Shown: piece by piece, positions 1-8,667 of the stretch
Layout: every line of letters begins with the position of its first letter
Position numbering within the stretch: the stretch's first letter is position 1
Assembly: GCA_035457705.1 (NCBI GenBank)
Contig: DATIBD010000013.1
Coordinates: forward strand, 1-64,000
Source: DASPGQ01 sp035457705
GTDB lineage: Bacteria > Acidobacteriota > Vicinamibacteria > Marinacidobacterales > SMYC01
Direction: 5' to 3'
Length of the DNA: 64,000 bases
Position numbers and translations under genes: made by a program
Notes under the pieces: model-generated
Databases searched by the model: none
What the model was told of the DNA's origin: nothing
The model's input: the letters and a program-made list of their open reading frames with translations, nothing else

Positions 1-80
1 TCGCCTTCCGGGCGGCACGAGCGGGCTACGTCGTGTGACGCAGGATGTGGGCACCGAGAAGAGTGGTTGCGCTTCGTTAT
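1..80 (+). pseudogene. Fragment of a CocE/NonD-type hydrolase gene
   Basis: Bases 1-34 are identical to 1544-1577 inside the intact hydrolase gene of this window, and the similarity continues with small indels to about base 50. Bases 58-74 are identical to 1957-1973 of the same gene. About 380 bases that separate these blocks in the intact gene are missing here, and the reading frame is broken. This is a partial, internally deleted, same-orientation duplicate of the gene at 1363-3045. The window begins inside it, so the upstream extent is unknown. The duplication is seen directly; its mechanism is inferred. Confidence 0.7.
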
Positions 81-268
81 AGAACACGTTCGCGAACCAG
101 GTGAGTGCCATCCAAGCCCACCGATTGGCGCCAAAACGATCACTTACCCTCGCTAGAAAGCGGGTTCGGACTCGACGCGATCTGAGTCGCCGCGAGGGAT
201 ATTGGCTGCGCAAGATTTTCGTCGCGGCCGGGCGGGTCCGGGTTCGTGTCCTGACTCCGGCCCGAGGC

Positions 269-274
269 TATAAT
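269..274 (+). promoter_or_regulatory. -10 element (TATAAT) just upstream of the GTG start at 282
   Basis: A perfect TATAAT ends 7 nt before the GTG start of the small gene at 282, so transcription would begin at or one base before the start codon. No Shine-Dalgarno sequence lies between them. No convincing -35 hexamer is present. This fits a leaderless mRNA but rests on sequence geometry only. Confidence 0.4.
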
Positions 275-281
275 CTCAATC

Positions 282-581
282 GTGAATTCCCGGAAAGCAG
301 AACGAAGAGCCCTCTTTCTCACTTTCGAGGACGAGGACCGGTGGGAATGGTACGAGATGACGCCGGCGGAGCGCTTCGCCGAGTCCCAGCGCCTGTGGGC
401 CACGTTCTTGTTACTCGGAGGAAGTTGTGAGCCTGAGCCCGATTCCCAGAGTCCTTTCTACTTTCCAGCGGAGGCGGGTTCGGGCACTTCTGATGGGCGG
501 TCAGGCGTGCATCCTCTACGGGGCGGCGGAATTCACCCGAGACATCGATTTCGCCGTAGCGGTGGCGCCGAAAAACCTTAG
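282..581 (+). CDS. Small conserved partner of a nucleotidyltransferase
   Basis: A 99-residue soluble protein with a GTG start. The first 60 residues are rich in Trp, Glu and Arg (for example EWYEMTPAERFAES, and later PEPDSQSPFYF) and resemble small proteins that I recall beside MNT-type nucleotidyltransferase genes. It overlaps the start of the next gene by 155 bases in another frame. Either both frames are used, or the tail after about residue 60 is simply run-on. No enzymatic motif is visible. A role as accessory or antitoxin-like partner of the downstream protein is inferred from position only. There is no Shine-Dalgarno sequence; the start sits just downstream of a TATAAT hexamer. Confidence 0.6.
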   Translation: MNSRKAERRALFLTFEDEDRWEWYEMTPAERFAESQRLWATFLLLGGSCEPEPDSQSPFYFPAEAGSGTSDGRSGVHPLRGGGIHPRHRFRRSGGAEKP

Positions 582-1182
582 CCGACTCCGCGCCGCATTC
601 GAAAAGCTTGAGGCCGAGCCGGTTTTTTTCCCTCCACTCTCGGCCTCCGTCCTTGCAAGAGGTCACGCCTGTCATTTCCGCTGCCTCGCCGCGGGTCTCA
701 ACAGGTTGCGAGTCGACGTCATGTCCAAGATGAGGGGCGTCGATCCCTTCGACAAGCTCTGGAAACGAAGGGAGGTGGTGGACCTCCCCGGAGTGGGCCG
801 AGTATCGGTCCTGGCTTTGCCCGACCTGGTACGCGCGAAAAAGACCCAGCGGGACAAAGACTGGCCGATGATACGCCGGCTGATCGAGGCCGACATCGCT
901 CGAGCTCCAAGCAAACCTGGACCGGGGAGACTCGCCTTTTGGTTTCGTGAATGCCGGACGTTCGAGCTGCTGTCGGATCTGGCACGACGCTATCCGCGGC
1001 TCGCCAAGAGGGTGGCAGTCCACCGGCCTGTGCTCCGAGCGGTACTAAGGGGAGATCCAGCCAGGACTGCGATGCTCCTCAGACGGGAGGAGGATCGGGA
1101 ACGAGAGCGGGACCGCCTCTACTGGGCTCCCCTGAAAGCGGAGCTCGAGCGGTGGCGTCTGAGTCGACCCAAAGGAGAATGA
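427..1182 (+). CDS. Nucleotidyltransferase-fold protein (MNT/AbiEii-like)
   Basis: This 251-residue protein has the core signature of the nucleotidyltransferase superfamily: a GGQA loop at residues 24-27 followed by R-D-I-D-F at 38-42, which supplies the two metal-binding acidic residues. A further acidic strand (LRVDVMS) follows near residue 95. The rest is Arg-rich and helical. Members of this group transfer nucleotides to proteins, RNA or small molecules, or act as toxin or antidote components. The substrate cannot be told from sequence. The GTG start at 427 gives the shortest version that keeps the helix before GGQA. It overlaps the upstream small gene, so the two are probably co-translated. 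Confidence 0.75.
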   Translation: MSLSPIPRVLSTFQRRRVRALLMGGQACILYGAAEFTRDIDFAVAVAPKNLSRLRAAFEKLEAEPVFFPPLSASVLARGHACHFRCLAAGLNRLRVDVMSKMRGVDPFDKLWKRREVVDLPGVGRVSVLALPDLVRAKKTQRDKDWPMIRRLIEADIARAPSKPGPGRLAFWFRECRTFELLSDLARRYPRLAKRVAVHRPVLRAVLRGDPARTAMLLRREEDRERERDRLYWAPLKAELERWRLSRPKGE

Positions 1183-1362
1183 AAACATCTGGAGAGAGCC
1201 TCCTAGCGCACGGGATTCCTGTCACACTTGGAGTGGCAGACGGGCCGACGATATTAGAACTGGTGTTCTGCTTCAGCGGAAATGAGGCACTTTGACGGTG
1301 CCGGGGTTCTCACCATAGGCTCTAGCTGCGTTGAAACCAATGAAGATCTTGGTGAGGACACG

Positions 1363-3045
1363 ATGACAGCGGCACTCTTGCTCGCGATCGGAAGCCTCGT
1401 TCTCGAGACCGACGTTGGTGCGACGATGCGGGACGGCGTCGTGCTGATGGCCGACGTCCTCAGGCCCGAGGCACCCGGACGCTATCCCGCCATACTGATT
1501 CGAACTCCGTATGGAAAATCGTACGAGTGGCGCGACGACGGGTTCGCCTTCCGGGCGGCACGAGCGGGCTACGTCGTCGTGACTCAGGACGTGCGGGGAC
1601 GCTACGCATCGGGAGGGGTGTTCGACCCGTACCGCCAGGAAGGCAAGGACGGCTACGACACCGTCGAGTGGGTGGCTCGGCTTCCGTACGTCAACGGCCG
1701 CGTCGGCATGGCGGGTCTGTCGTACCCCGGAGCGGTCCAGTGGCTCGCGGCCATGGAGTCGCCGCCGCATCTGGTCGCCATCGCGCCCTCGATGTGCTTT
1801 TCCACCGGCCGGCGGTTCTTTTATTTCGGGGGCACCTTCGACCTCTCTTGGATCGGCTGGTTCTATCGGAACATCGCTCCCGACGTGCGTCGCCGCAACG
1901 GGCTCTCGGGTCCGAAGACGTGGGAGGAAGCCGATGCTCTCTGGGAGAGGAACGAGGAAGAGTGGTTGCGCTTTCTGCCGCTCGCGGAGCTGCCTGCTTT
2001 GCAGGGGGTCGCGCCGTCGTACTACGAATGGCTCTCCCATCCCGACGATGACGGGTATTGGGATTTCGCCGATGTCGAGGCGAGATACGAGAGCATCAGC
2101 GTACCCGCGCTGAATCTCTCGGGTTGGCACGACGAGGGTTACGGACCGATGGGTGCGGTGAACAATTATGCCGGCACCAAGGACAATGGCAGCTGGCTGG
2201 TGATGGGCCCCTGGACTCACGGCACTCCGCGGCTCAATCGAATTCGTGAGGGCGAGCTCGATTTCGGCGTCAACGCGGGCCTCGACTACGAGCTTCTCTT
2301 GATGCGCTGGTTCGACTTCTGGCTCAAGAACGAGGCGAACGGGCTCAACTCGGAAAAGCCCGTGCGGATCTTCGTGATGGGCGAGAACCGGTGGCGCGAG
2401 GAGGATAATTGGCCCCTTTCGCGAGCGAGCGCGACTCCTTATTACCTACGCGCTTCCGGGGCCCTTCGGCTCGAGCCGCCCGAAGAGGACGATGCGAGCA
2501 CAGCCTATGATTACGACCCGGCCGACCCGGTCATCGACCCCCACGGCGGCGTCCAGGGCCCGTTCGACCAGAGCCCGCTCGAGTCCCGTGGCGATGTCCT
2601 CGTCTACGAGACCGAGCCTCTGACGGCGGACGTCGAGGTCACCGGGCCCATCGAAGCGATCCTGTTCGTCTCGTCCTCCGCCAGGGACACGGATCTCATC
2701 GTACGCTTGCTCGACGTGCACCCCGACGGTCGTGCCTACAATCTCATGAGCCCCACCGTCGAGGTCGAGCGCGTCAGATATCGGGAGGGGGAGGACAGGC
2801 CCTCACTTCTCGAGCCCGGCGAGATCGTCGAGCTCCGTTTCGATTCGATGGTCACGTCGAACCTCTTCGCGAGCGGGCATCGGATCCGCCTCCAGGTGAC
2901 GAGCAGCCTCTTTCCGCATTTCGATCGGAATCTCAACACCGGCGAGCCGTTCACCCAAAGCAAACGCATGGTCGTCGCGCACCAGTTGATTTACCACGAC
3001 CGCGAGCGCCCTTCGCGAATTGTGCTTCCGATCGTACCGCGGTAG
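1363..3045 (+). CDS. CocE/NonD family alpha/beta hydrolase (X-Pro dipeptidyl-peptidase S15 fold)
   Basis: A 560-residue hydrolase. The catalytic triad is visible: Ser120 in GLSYPG, Asp257 in GWHDEGYG and His286 in GPWTHG, at nearly the same positions as in cocaine esterase CocE (117/259/287). The C-terminal third (from about residue 380) matches the jelly-roll XPD C-terminal domain, ending in a typical PSRIVLP strand. The family cleaves acyl esters or amides, or dipeptides after proline; the substrate here is unknown. The ATG at 1363 is preceded by TGAGGA. The N-terminus is only weakly hydrophobic (TAALLLAIGSLVL), so a short signal peptide is possible. A damaged partial copy lies at 1-80. Confidence 0.88.
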   Translation: MTAALLLAIGSLVLETDVGATMRDGVVLMADVLRPEAPGRYPAILIRTPYGKSYEWRDDGFAFRAARAGYVVVTQDVRGRYASGGVFDPYRQEGKDGYDTVEWVARLPYVNGRVGMAGLSYPGAVQWLAAMESPPHLVAIAPSMCFSTGRRFFYFGGTFDLSWIGWFYRNIAPDVRRRNGLSGPKTWEEADALWERNEEEWLRFLPLAELPALQGVAPSYYEWLSHPDDDGYWDFADVEARYESISVPALNLSGWHDEGYGPMGAVNNYAGTKDNGSWLVMGPWTHGTPRLNRIREGELDFGVNAGLDYELLLMRWFDFWLKNEANGLNSEKPVRIFVMGENRWREEDNWPLSRASATPYYLRASGALRLEPPEEDDASTAYDYDPADPVIDPHGGVQGPFDQSPLESRGDVLVYETEPLTADVEVTGPIEAILFVSSSARDTDLIVRLLDVHPDGRAYNLMSPTVEVERVRYREGEDRPSLLEPGEIVELRFDSMVTSNLFASGHRIRLQVTSSLFPHFDRNLNTGEPFTQSKRMVVAHQLIYHDRERPSRIVLPIVPR

Positions 3046-3061
3046 TAAGGCGAGCTTGGAA

Positions 3062-3688
3062 ATGACCGCCGCGCTCGGTTTCGCTCCACACTCGGGATGG
3101 GCGGCTGTCGTCGCGGTGGCGGGAGATGCCGGCCATCCAACGGTCGTGTATCGCGGGCGGATCGAGATGGCCGATTCCACTCGCCGCGATTCCCGGCAGC
3201 CCTATCACGCGGTCGAATCGCTCCCACTCGTCGAGGCGGAGAGGCGATTGGCAGACTTCAGCGCGAGCGCGTTGCGCCTAGCGGTCGGCAGCGTTTCGAA
3301 GATCGCGGACGAGCTGCGCGCGAAGAATTCACCCATCGAGGCGGCCGGTATCCTCGATTCGTCGGGTCGCAAGGGAGGAAATCTGGAGGCGATTCTCGCA
3401 TCTCATGCCCTCATCCATACCGCCGACGGCGATCATTTCCGCGAAGCCCTGGAGGCGGCGTGCCAGCGAAGCGACCTTCGAGTCGTACGCGTCCGCAAAT
3501 CCGATCTTCTGACGCGTGCCCTGGCGGTTCTGGGAACTTCCTCGTCCAAGCTCGAGGAGGCGGTGCGCGCCATGGGAAAGCCGTTCGGACCGCCATGGGG
3601 AGCCGACCAGAAGTCCGCGGCGCTTCTCGCGTGGCTCCTGCTCGCCGATCCGATCTCGTCGACTACGGCGGCGAGGCGTGAATCGTGA
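3062..3688 (+). CDS. Conserved hypothetical protein, possibly RNase H/RuvC-like
   Basis: A 208-residue soluble protein starting 16 nt after the hydrolase gene, so probably in the same transcript. I do not recognise a named family. It opens with a hydrophobic strand (AALGFAPHSGWAAVVAV), has a central alpha/beta region with ILDSSGRKGG and HALIHTADGDHFREAL, and ends with GADQKSAALLAWLLL. A first strand followed by a late acidic residue before a hydrophobic helix is loosely like RuvC/RNase H folds; this is only a structural guess. Its 3' end overlaps the converging lytic transglycosylase gene by 26 bases. Confidence 0.65.
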   Translation: MTAALGFAPHSGWAAVVAVAGDAGHPTVVYRGRIEMADSTRRDSRQPYHAVESLPLVEAERRLADFSASALRLAVGSVSKIADELRAKNSPIEAAGILDSSGRKGGNLEAILASHALIHTADGDHFREALEAACQRSDLRVVRVRKSDLLTRALAVLGTSSSKLEEAVRAMGKPFGPPWGADQKSAALLAWLLLADPISSTTAARRES

Positions 3689-5669
3689 TCGCCTGCCCCG
3701 TCACGATGTGGTCCGATTCGATGCGATTCCACCGCCTGAGATCCTCGATCGAAACCCCGAAGCGTCTCGCAATCGTGGACAGCGTATCTCCTCGACGGAT
3801 GCGATACGTGAGGGCGCCACCCGCGGGGGCCGCATCCTCGGCTTGCGCCGAGACCGCCGACTCTCGCACGACGAGCTTCTGACCGGGATAGATACGGCTC
3901 GATCGGTGGTGGAGTCCGTTCAGGCTTCTGAGCTTCGACAGACCGATGTCATGCGCGTCCGCGATCTGACCGAGCGTGTCGCCTTCACGTACGACATAGA
4001 CGTCCTCCAAGCTGGCCGGAGCGCGCCTCGCGCGGCTCGGCGGCGCCGTCGTCGGCGAAACGACGAGGCGTTGTCCAGGATGGATGCGAGTCTCTCCTGA
4101 GGAGAGCCCGTTTAGGCGTCGGAGATCGGCCAGCGACATCCGGAACGACGAAGCGATCGCCCCCAAGGTGTCTCCGCGACGCACCACGTAGACGTCGCCG
4201 CCGTCCAGCTCGAGGCTCTCGCGACGAGTGACCATCGTTTCACTCCCCTGCGAGCCGCTCGGAACCGGAACCGTCAAGACCTGACCGGGGTGAATGAGCG
4301 AGCGGCTGCGTATGTGATTTGCGCTCGCGAGCGCCTCGACCGTGGTCCCGTATCTGCTTGCGATTCTCGACAGCGTGTCTCCGCGTCGAACGACGTGGGT
4401 TCCGAAGCGTACCCTCTCGTCCACGGGGATGGCGGCGATCGCCTCCCTGAAATCATGGGCCGTACCTTTGGGCACCCGCAACGGATAGTCGCTCTGGTCG
4501 AGAGGAGTGACCCATCGCCGCAGCTCCGGATTCAGCCGCTTCAACTCTTCTACGTCCGTACCAACCGACTGCGCTGCGGTCTCGAGGTCGATCGGATGTT
4601 CGAGCCGTACGACGTCGTAATCACGAGGCGAAGCGGTCGAGGGTGTGAAGCCGTAGGCGACGGGATCCTTGGCAATCACGACGGCTGCGAGAATCAGGGG
4701 AACGTAGCTACGTGTCTCGCGCGGCAGGCGTCGTCTGGCGGAGATCGTCCAGAAATCCCTGCTTCCGGTCTGGGCGATCGCACGATGGACGCGTCGCGCG
4801 CCCGCGTTGTAGGCCGCCATTGCCAGGTACCAATCGTCGAACTCCTCCATCAGGTCTCGGAGGTGCCGGGCGGCGGCTCGAGTCGCCTTCTCGGGATCGA
4901 ACCGGTCGTCGATCCAGAAATCCTGCCGCAGTCCGTAAAGGTGTCCGGTCGCGCTGATGAACTGCCAGATCCCCCGCGCGCCGGCACGGGAGAGCGCTCT
5001 GTCCTTGAAACCGCTCTCGATCATCGCGAGGTACACCAGATCGCGCGGAAGTCCCTCCTCGGCGAAGACCCCCCGAAACATCGAAAGGTATTGGCCCGAG
5101 CGGTCGAGTGCTTCCTGGAACCATTCGCGCCTGGGACCCTGGAACATCTTGATGATCGACTCCACCCTCGCGTTCACGACCACGGGCAGGTCGTAGCCCC
5201 GGTCCAAGAGATCGCTCTCCCGTTCCGCCGCCTCGAGTGCGCTCGCGGACTCCATCCGAGAGACCTCGCTCGTCAGGACGTCGACGGCGGCCTCCTCGGC
5301 TGGTTCGGACGTGGCCATCGCGTCGGCCATCCGGGCTTGATGGATGCGCTCCGCCTCGTGGATTGTAGCGATCGCCTCGTCGTAGAGGGCTTTGGCCTCC
5401 GGTGTCGATTCGACGCCACCGGGGATGGTCAAAAGGAGGTCCAGCGCGCGATCGAAGGCCAGTCGCGCAGCTGCCCATCGACCTTCTGCGGCGAGGGTCT
5501 CACCGCGTTCGAGCTCACGCCGTGTCTGCTCGATGGTTTCGGCGTGGAGCGAAGCAACCACACCGTGAGGAGGCTGCGTCGCATCGGTGCTGATTGAGCG
5601 CTTCGACGAGCAGCCGATGACGAATGCTGAGAGCGAAATCACGAGGACGAGACGAGGATGAACCGGCAC
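3663..5669 (-). CDS. mltD: Lytic murein transglycosylase D-like lipoprotein with four LysM repeats
   Basis: A 668-residue protein that cleaves the MurNAc-GlcNAc bond of peptidoglycan without water. The N-terminus is a lipoprotein signal with lipobox VIGC (Cys20). Residues about 40-160 are helical. The SLT domain follows with catalytic Glu218 in MIESGF and then ARGIWQFI and AYNAG motifs. Four LysM peptidoglycan-binding repeats lie near residues 413-460, 485-530, 550-595 and 622-664, each carrying a RRGDTL or REGDTL motif. E. coli MltD usually has two LysM repeats, so four is long. The GTG start is fixed by AAGGGG eight bases upstream. It lies 29 nt downstream of the aldehyde dehydrogenase gene on the same strand. 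Confidence 0.93.
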   Translation of the reverse strand: MPVHPRLVLVISLSAFVIGCSSKRSISTDATQPPHGVVASLHAETIEQTRRELERGETLAAEGRWAAARLAFDRALDLLLTIPGGVESTPEAKALYDEAIATIHEAERIHQARMADAMATSEPAEEAAVDVLTSEVSRMESASALEAAERESDLLDRGYDLPVVVNARVESIIKMFQGPRREWFQEALDRSGQYLSMFRGVFAEEGLPRDLVYLAMIESGFKDRALSRAGARGIWQFISATGHLYGLRQDFWIDDRFDPEKATRAAARHLRDLMEEFDDWYLAMAAYNAGARRVHRAIAQTGSRDFWTISARRRLPRETRSYVPLILAAVVIAKDPVAYGFTPSTASPRDYDVVRLEHPIDLETAAQSVGTDVEELKRLNPELRRWVTPLDQSDYPLRVPKGTAHDFREAIAAIPVDERVRFGTHVVRRGDTLSRIASRYGTTVEALASANHIRSRSLIHPGQVLTVPVPSGSQGSETMVTRRESLELDGGDVYVVRRGDTLGAIASSFRMSLADLRRLNGLSSGETRIHPGQRLVVSPTTAPPSRARRAPASLEDVYVVREGDTLGQIADAHDIGLSKLRSLNGLHHRSSRIYPGQKLVVRESAVSAQAEDAAPAGGALTYRIRRGDTLSTIARRFGVSIEDLRRWNRIESDHIVTGQAITIHASPP

Positions 5670-5698
5670 GCTGATTGCCCCTTACGATTCTTGGTTGA

Positions 5699-7411
5699 CT
5701 AGACTCGCAGGAAGACGTTGTTCTCGTTGCCGAGCTCGCGAGCCGACGGTGTAATCACCGTCCCGGCACCGACGGGAAGCTTCCGGCCTTCGCTCAGCGC
5801 CGAGCGCACGTCCTCCTCGGATACGAATTCGAGCGCGGCGACCGGGGGGGGAGTCGGCGCCGCTTCGATCCCTTCCAACGATGAAACCTCCCGCGGCGCT
5901 GGCGACTCGCCTCGCGCTCGCGCGGGAAGTCCGCGCACTTCCAGAAATCGAGATATCCGTTGCTCCAGGTTCTTGGAGGTGTAGGCCTCACGGCGAACAG
6001 ACTCGGGCACGGTGCGTTCTCCCGGATAGCCGTAGGCCTCGAGTGCCATCCCGATGTCCACCGGCCGGATCCCATAGGCGAGCCGCTTGATGTTGATGAG
6101 ATGCATCGGAGTGATGTTGTCCGAAGTGATGTTTCCGCCGTGGGCACCGCATCCGAGAGTCATGGCCGGACTCAATCCGGTGCTGAAGCCGACCGCACCG
6201 TGAGTGGCGGTCGAGTTGGCCACGATCCTGAACGCCGGCTTCTCGAGCGCGAACTGTCGGATGACCTTGTCGTCCGTCGAATGGATGGCCAGGGTGTGTC
6301 CCATGCCTCCATACCGTAATATCTCCTTCGCCCGTTCACAACCTTCTTTCCAGTCGCCGACGACGTAGAACGCGAGAATGGGTGCGAGCTTCTCGATCGA
6401 AAGGGGATAGTCGCGGCCAACACCGCCGAGCTCCGCGACCAGCACGCGAGTCGTTTCCGGGACGTCGAAGCCGGCCTTCCGCGCGATGAACGCCGCGCTC
6501 TTGCCCACGATCTCCGGATTGGCCAGCCGAGATGGAAGGACGGCAACCTTGGAAACCAGGTCGATCTGATTCGAGTCGAGAAAGAAGCCCCCTTCCTCGA
6601 CCACCGCCTGACGGACCGCAGGCTCGATGGCACGATCGCAGATGAGCGCCTGCTCCGAACAGCACAGGGTCCCGTTGTCGTAGCTCTTGCCGGTGAGAAC
6701 GTCCCTCACCGCTCTCGCCACGTCGGCAGTGGATTCGATGTAGGCGGGCACGTTTCCCGGACCCACGCCGAATGCCGGTTTTCCCGAGCTGTAAGCCGCA
6801 CGCACCAGACCCATCCCACCCGTCGCCAGCACGACGGAAGTGCGTCGGTGGCTCATGAGCTCACGAGTCCCTTCGAGAGACACTTCGGTCATGCAGTCGA
6901 CCACGCCGTCCGGCGCTCCGGCGGCCGCGGCTGCCCGTTTCATGATCTCGGACGTCTCCCGGATGCAATTTCTTGCCGCGGGGTGCGGCGAGAGCACGAT
7001 GGCGTTTCTCGACTTGAGAGCGATGAGAACCTTGTAGATGGCGGTGGAGGTCGGGTTGGTCGACGGAACGACCGCGGCGATCACCCCGACGGGCTCCGCA
7101 ATCTCGATCACCTTGGTCTCGGGAATCTCGCGGATGATCCCGACGGTCTTCATATCTCGGATGAACCGGTAGACGTCTTCGGCGGCGAACTTGTTCTTGA
7201 TGAACTTGTGCTCGACGACTCCGAATCCCGTCTCCTCGACCGCGAGACGCGCGAGGTCGTAAGAGGCTTTCGAGGCGGCCCGAGCGGCAGCGCCAACGAT
7301 CGCGTCGACTTGCTCCTGAGTGAAATGCGCGTAGCGGTCCCACGCCTCGCGAGCCCGCAGGACGAGCTCGCGAGCCTGCTGGATCGAGCGGAGGTCCTCG
7401 TCGAGCTTCAT
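5699..7411 (-). CDS. CoA-acylating aldehyde dehydrogenase (EutE/PduP/AdhE-N type) with C-terminal extension
   Basis: A 570-residue enzyme of the group that converts an aldehyde, CoA and NAD+ to acyl-CoA. The catalytic cysteine is Cys250 in GTLCCSEQ, equivalent to Cys246 of E. coli AdhE. VVPSTNPTSTAIYK and GVGPGNVPAYIE are typical of this subgroup. EutE/PduP proteins are about 460-470 residues. Here roughly 85 extra residues follow: a Pro/Ala-rich linker, then a short motif near 530-570 containing VITPSARELG. Similar ITPSAR motifs occur in some bacterial-microcompartment enzymes such as EutT, but no shell genes are in this window. The start codon lacks an obvious Shine-Dalgarno sequence, so it could be slightly different. 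The native aldehyde is unknown. Confidence 0.88.
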   Translation of the reverse strand: MKLDEDLRSIQQARELVLRAREAWDRYAHFTQEQVDAIVGAAARAASKASYDLARLAVEETGFGVVEHKFIKNKFAAEDVYRFIRDMKTVGIIREIPETKVIEIAEPVGVIAAVVPSTNPTSTAIYKVLIALKSRNAIVLSPHPAARNCIRETSEIMKRAAAAAGAPDGVVDCMTEVSLEGTRELMSHRRTSVVLATGGMGLVRAAYSSGKPAFGVGPGNVPAYIESTADVARAVRDVLTGKSYDNGTLCCSEQALICDRAIEPAVRQAVVEEGGFFLDSNQIDLVSKVAVLPSRLANPEIVGKSAAFIARKAGFDVPETTRVLVAELGGVGRDYPLSIEKLAPILAFYVVGDWKEGCERAKEILRYGGMGHTLAIHSTDDKVIRQFALEKPAFRIVANSTATHGAVGFSTGLSPAMTLGCGAHGGNITSDNITPMHLINIKRLAYGIRPVDIGMALEAYGYPGERTVPESVRREAYTSKNLEQRISRFLEVRGLPARARGESPAPREVSSLEGIEAAPTPPPVAALEFVSEEDVRSALSEGRKLPVGAGTVITPSARELGNENNVFLRV

Positions 7412-7745
7412 CGGCCGGACCGGGTGATGACTTCGGTTTCAGAATGGGGACTCGAGATCAAGCGCATGCCGTCGTACGCCACGTTTTCGAGAGACCCTCG
7501 GATGCATCGACCCACATCTGCAGGAACGCACTGGTGCGGACCTCCAAGCGCTTCACCCTCGCGTCGCATTCTCCCTCTAACCCGTTCCAGCCATTAGGCT
7601 GCCTCACTCTACGCTCGACTATAACAGAGCGGTGAAAATTGGATCAACAAATCCGGCATCGTTGACGGGTCAGTCACGCTGTGACATACTCCCCGCTTTG
7701 CGCGGCGCCATCCTCTCGGCGTTCGCCCGAAGGAGAATGATCGGA
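7412..7745. other. Divergent intergenic region with one clear promoter
   Basis: These 334 bases separate the divergent aldehyde dehydrogenase and lipoprotein genes. The right half holds a good promoter toward the lipoprotein gene (7662-7690). A small dyad, TGAC-GG-GTCA, at 7663-7672 overlaps its -35 element. I see no convincing promoter toward the aldehyde dehydrogenase, no RNA gene and no coding frame. Confidence 0.5.
7662..7690 (+). promoter_or_regulatory. Sigma70-type promoter for the lipoprotein gene
   Basis: TTGACG at 7662-7667 and CATACT at 7685-7690 are separated by 17 bases. Both hexamers match the consensus at five of six positions. Predicted transcription start is near 7697, leaving a leader of about 50 nt with an AAGGAG Shine-Dalgarno sequence before the ATG at 7746. 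Confidence 0.55.
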
Positions 7746-8666
7746 ATGCATCACCACGACAGGATCTTCGTGAACACCCGCCGGATCTGCTTGGCTGCGG
7801 CGCTCATAGCTGCCGTTGGCCTCGCGGGCTGCGGCGGCCGCGGCGGAGAACCGGTCGAGAGTCGGCCCATCACCCCGCATGCGGAGTTCAACAAGTCGCG
7901 GGCACCAATCGGGAGCCCGGTGGAGATCACATACCGTTTCGACGTGGGTGCCGATTCGGCGCCCGTCCCGAAGGATTATCACGTCTTCGTCCACTTTCTC
8001 GACTCCCACAATGCGCTCCTGTTTACCGACGACCACGTACCACCCGAGCCCACGAGCTCCTGGAAGGCCGGCTCCACCGTCGAGTACAAGCGCACTCTAT
8101 TCATCCCCCTCTATCCTTATCTGGGGACGGCGACGGTGAGTATGGGACTCTACGATCCCGGAACGAACGAGAGACTGGGGCTCGCCGGTTCGGACGACGG
8201 GAACAACGCGTACCGTGTCGCCCAACTCCAGCTTCTCGACCAGAAGGAGAACATTTTTCTCGTCTACAAGGAAGGATGGCATCAGCTCGAATCGGCGCCC
8301 GAGAACCCGAGCATCGAATGGCAATGGACCAAGAAGGAAGCCGTCTGCTCGTTCCGGAATCCGAAGCGAGAGAGCATCCTCTACATCGAGGCCGACACGA
8401 ACGTGAACGCGTTCCCCGAGGAGCCCCTCCAGGTGTCTCTCGTCGTTGGCGAGACCGAGATCGGTTCCCTGAAGGTCGAGACGCGAGACACCTTCCTCAA
8501 GAAGATCCCGATTCCGCTGAGCGCCCTGGGGGGGGAGGATTGGGTCGACCTCCGCATCGTCAACAGCGAGTCCTTCGTACCCTCGGGGCTTGGACTCGCA
8601 ATCGACGATCGTGAGCTCGGCCTGAGAGTCTATCATCTCTACGTCGAGGCCCTCGACGGGACATAG
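7746..8666 (+). CDS. Putative lipoprotein of unknown function
   Basis: A 306-residue secreted protein. The N-terminus has two arginines, a hydrophobic stretch and the lipobox LAGC with Cys29, followed by a glycine-rich linker, as expected for a lipid-anchored protein. The mature part is rich in beta strands. It includes a segment (YHVFVHFLD, then LYPYLGTATVSMGLYDP) that resembles beta-sandwich domains often seen near glycan or sugar-related membrane proteins. No catalytic motif is visible and I do not recognise the family. ATG 7746 is preferred over ATG 7737 because AGGAG lies only one base from the latter but ten from the former. Confidence 0.75.
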   Translation: MHHHDRIFVNTRRICLAAALIAAVGLAGCGGRGGEPVESRPITPHAEFNKSRAPIGSPVEITYRFDVGADSAPVPKDYHVFVHFLDSHNALLFTDDHVPPEPTSSWKAGSTVEYKRTLFIPLYPYLGTATVSMGLYDPGTNERLGLAGSDDGNNAYRVAQLQLLDQKENIFLVYKEGWHQLESAPENPSIEWQWTKKEAVCSFRNPKRESILYIEADTNVNAFPEEPLQVSLVVGETEIGSLKVETRDTFLKKIPIPLSALGGEDWVDLRIVNSESFVPSGLGLAIDDRELGLRVYHLYVEALDGT

Positions 8667-8667
8667 A

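Noticed and set aside
5699..7411. A bacterial microcompartment operon around the aldehyde dehydrogenase
   Set aside because: No shell protein, phosphotransacylase or signature lyase gene is present in the window; only the C-terminal motif of the enzyme hints at it.
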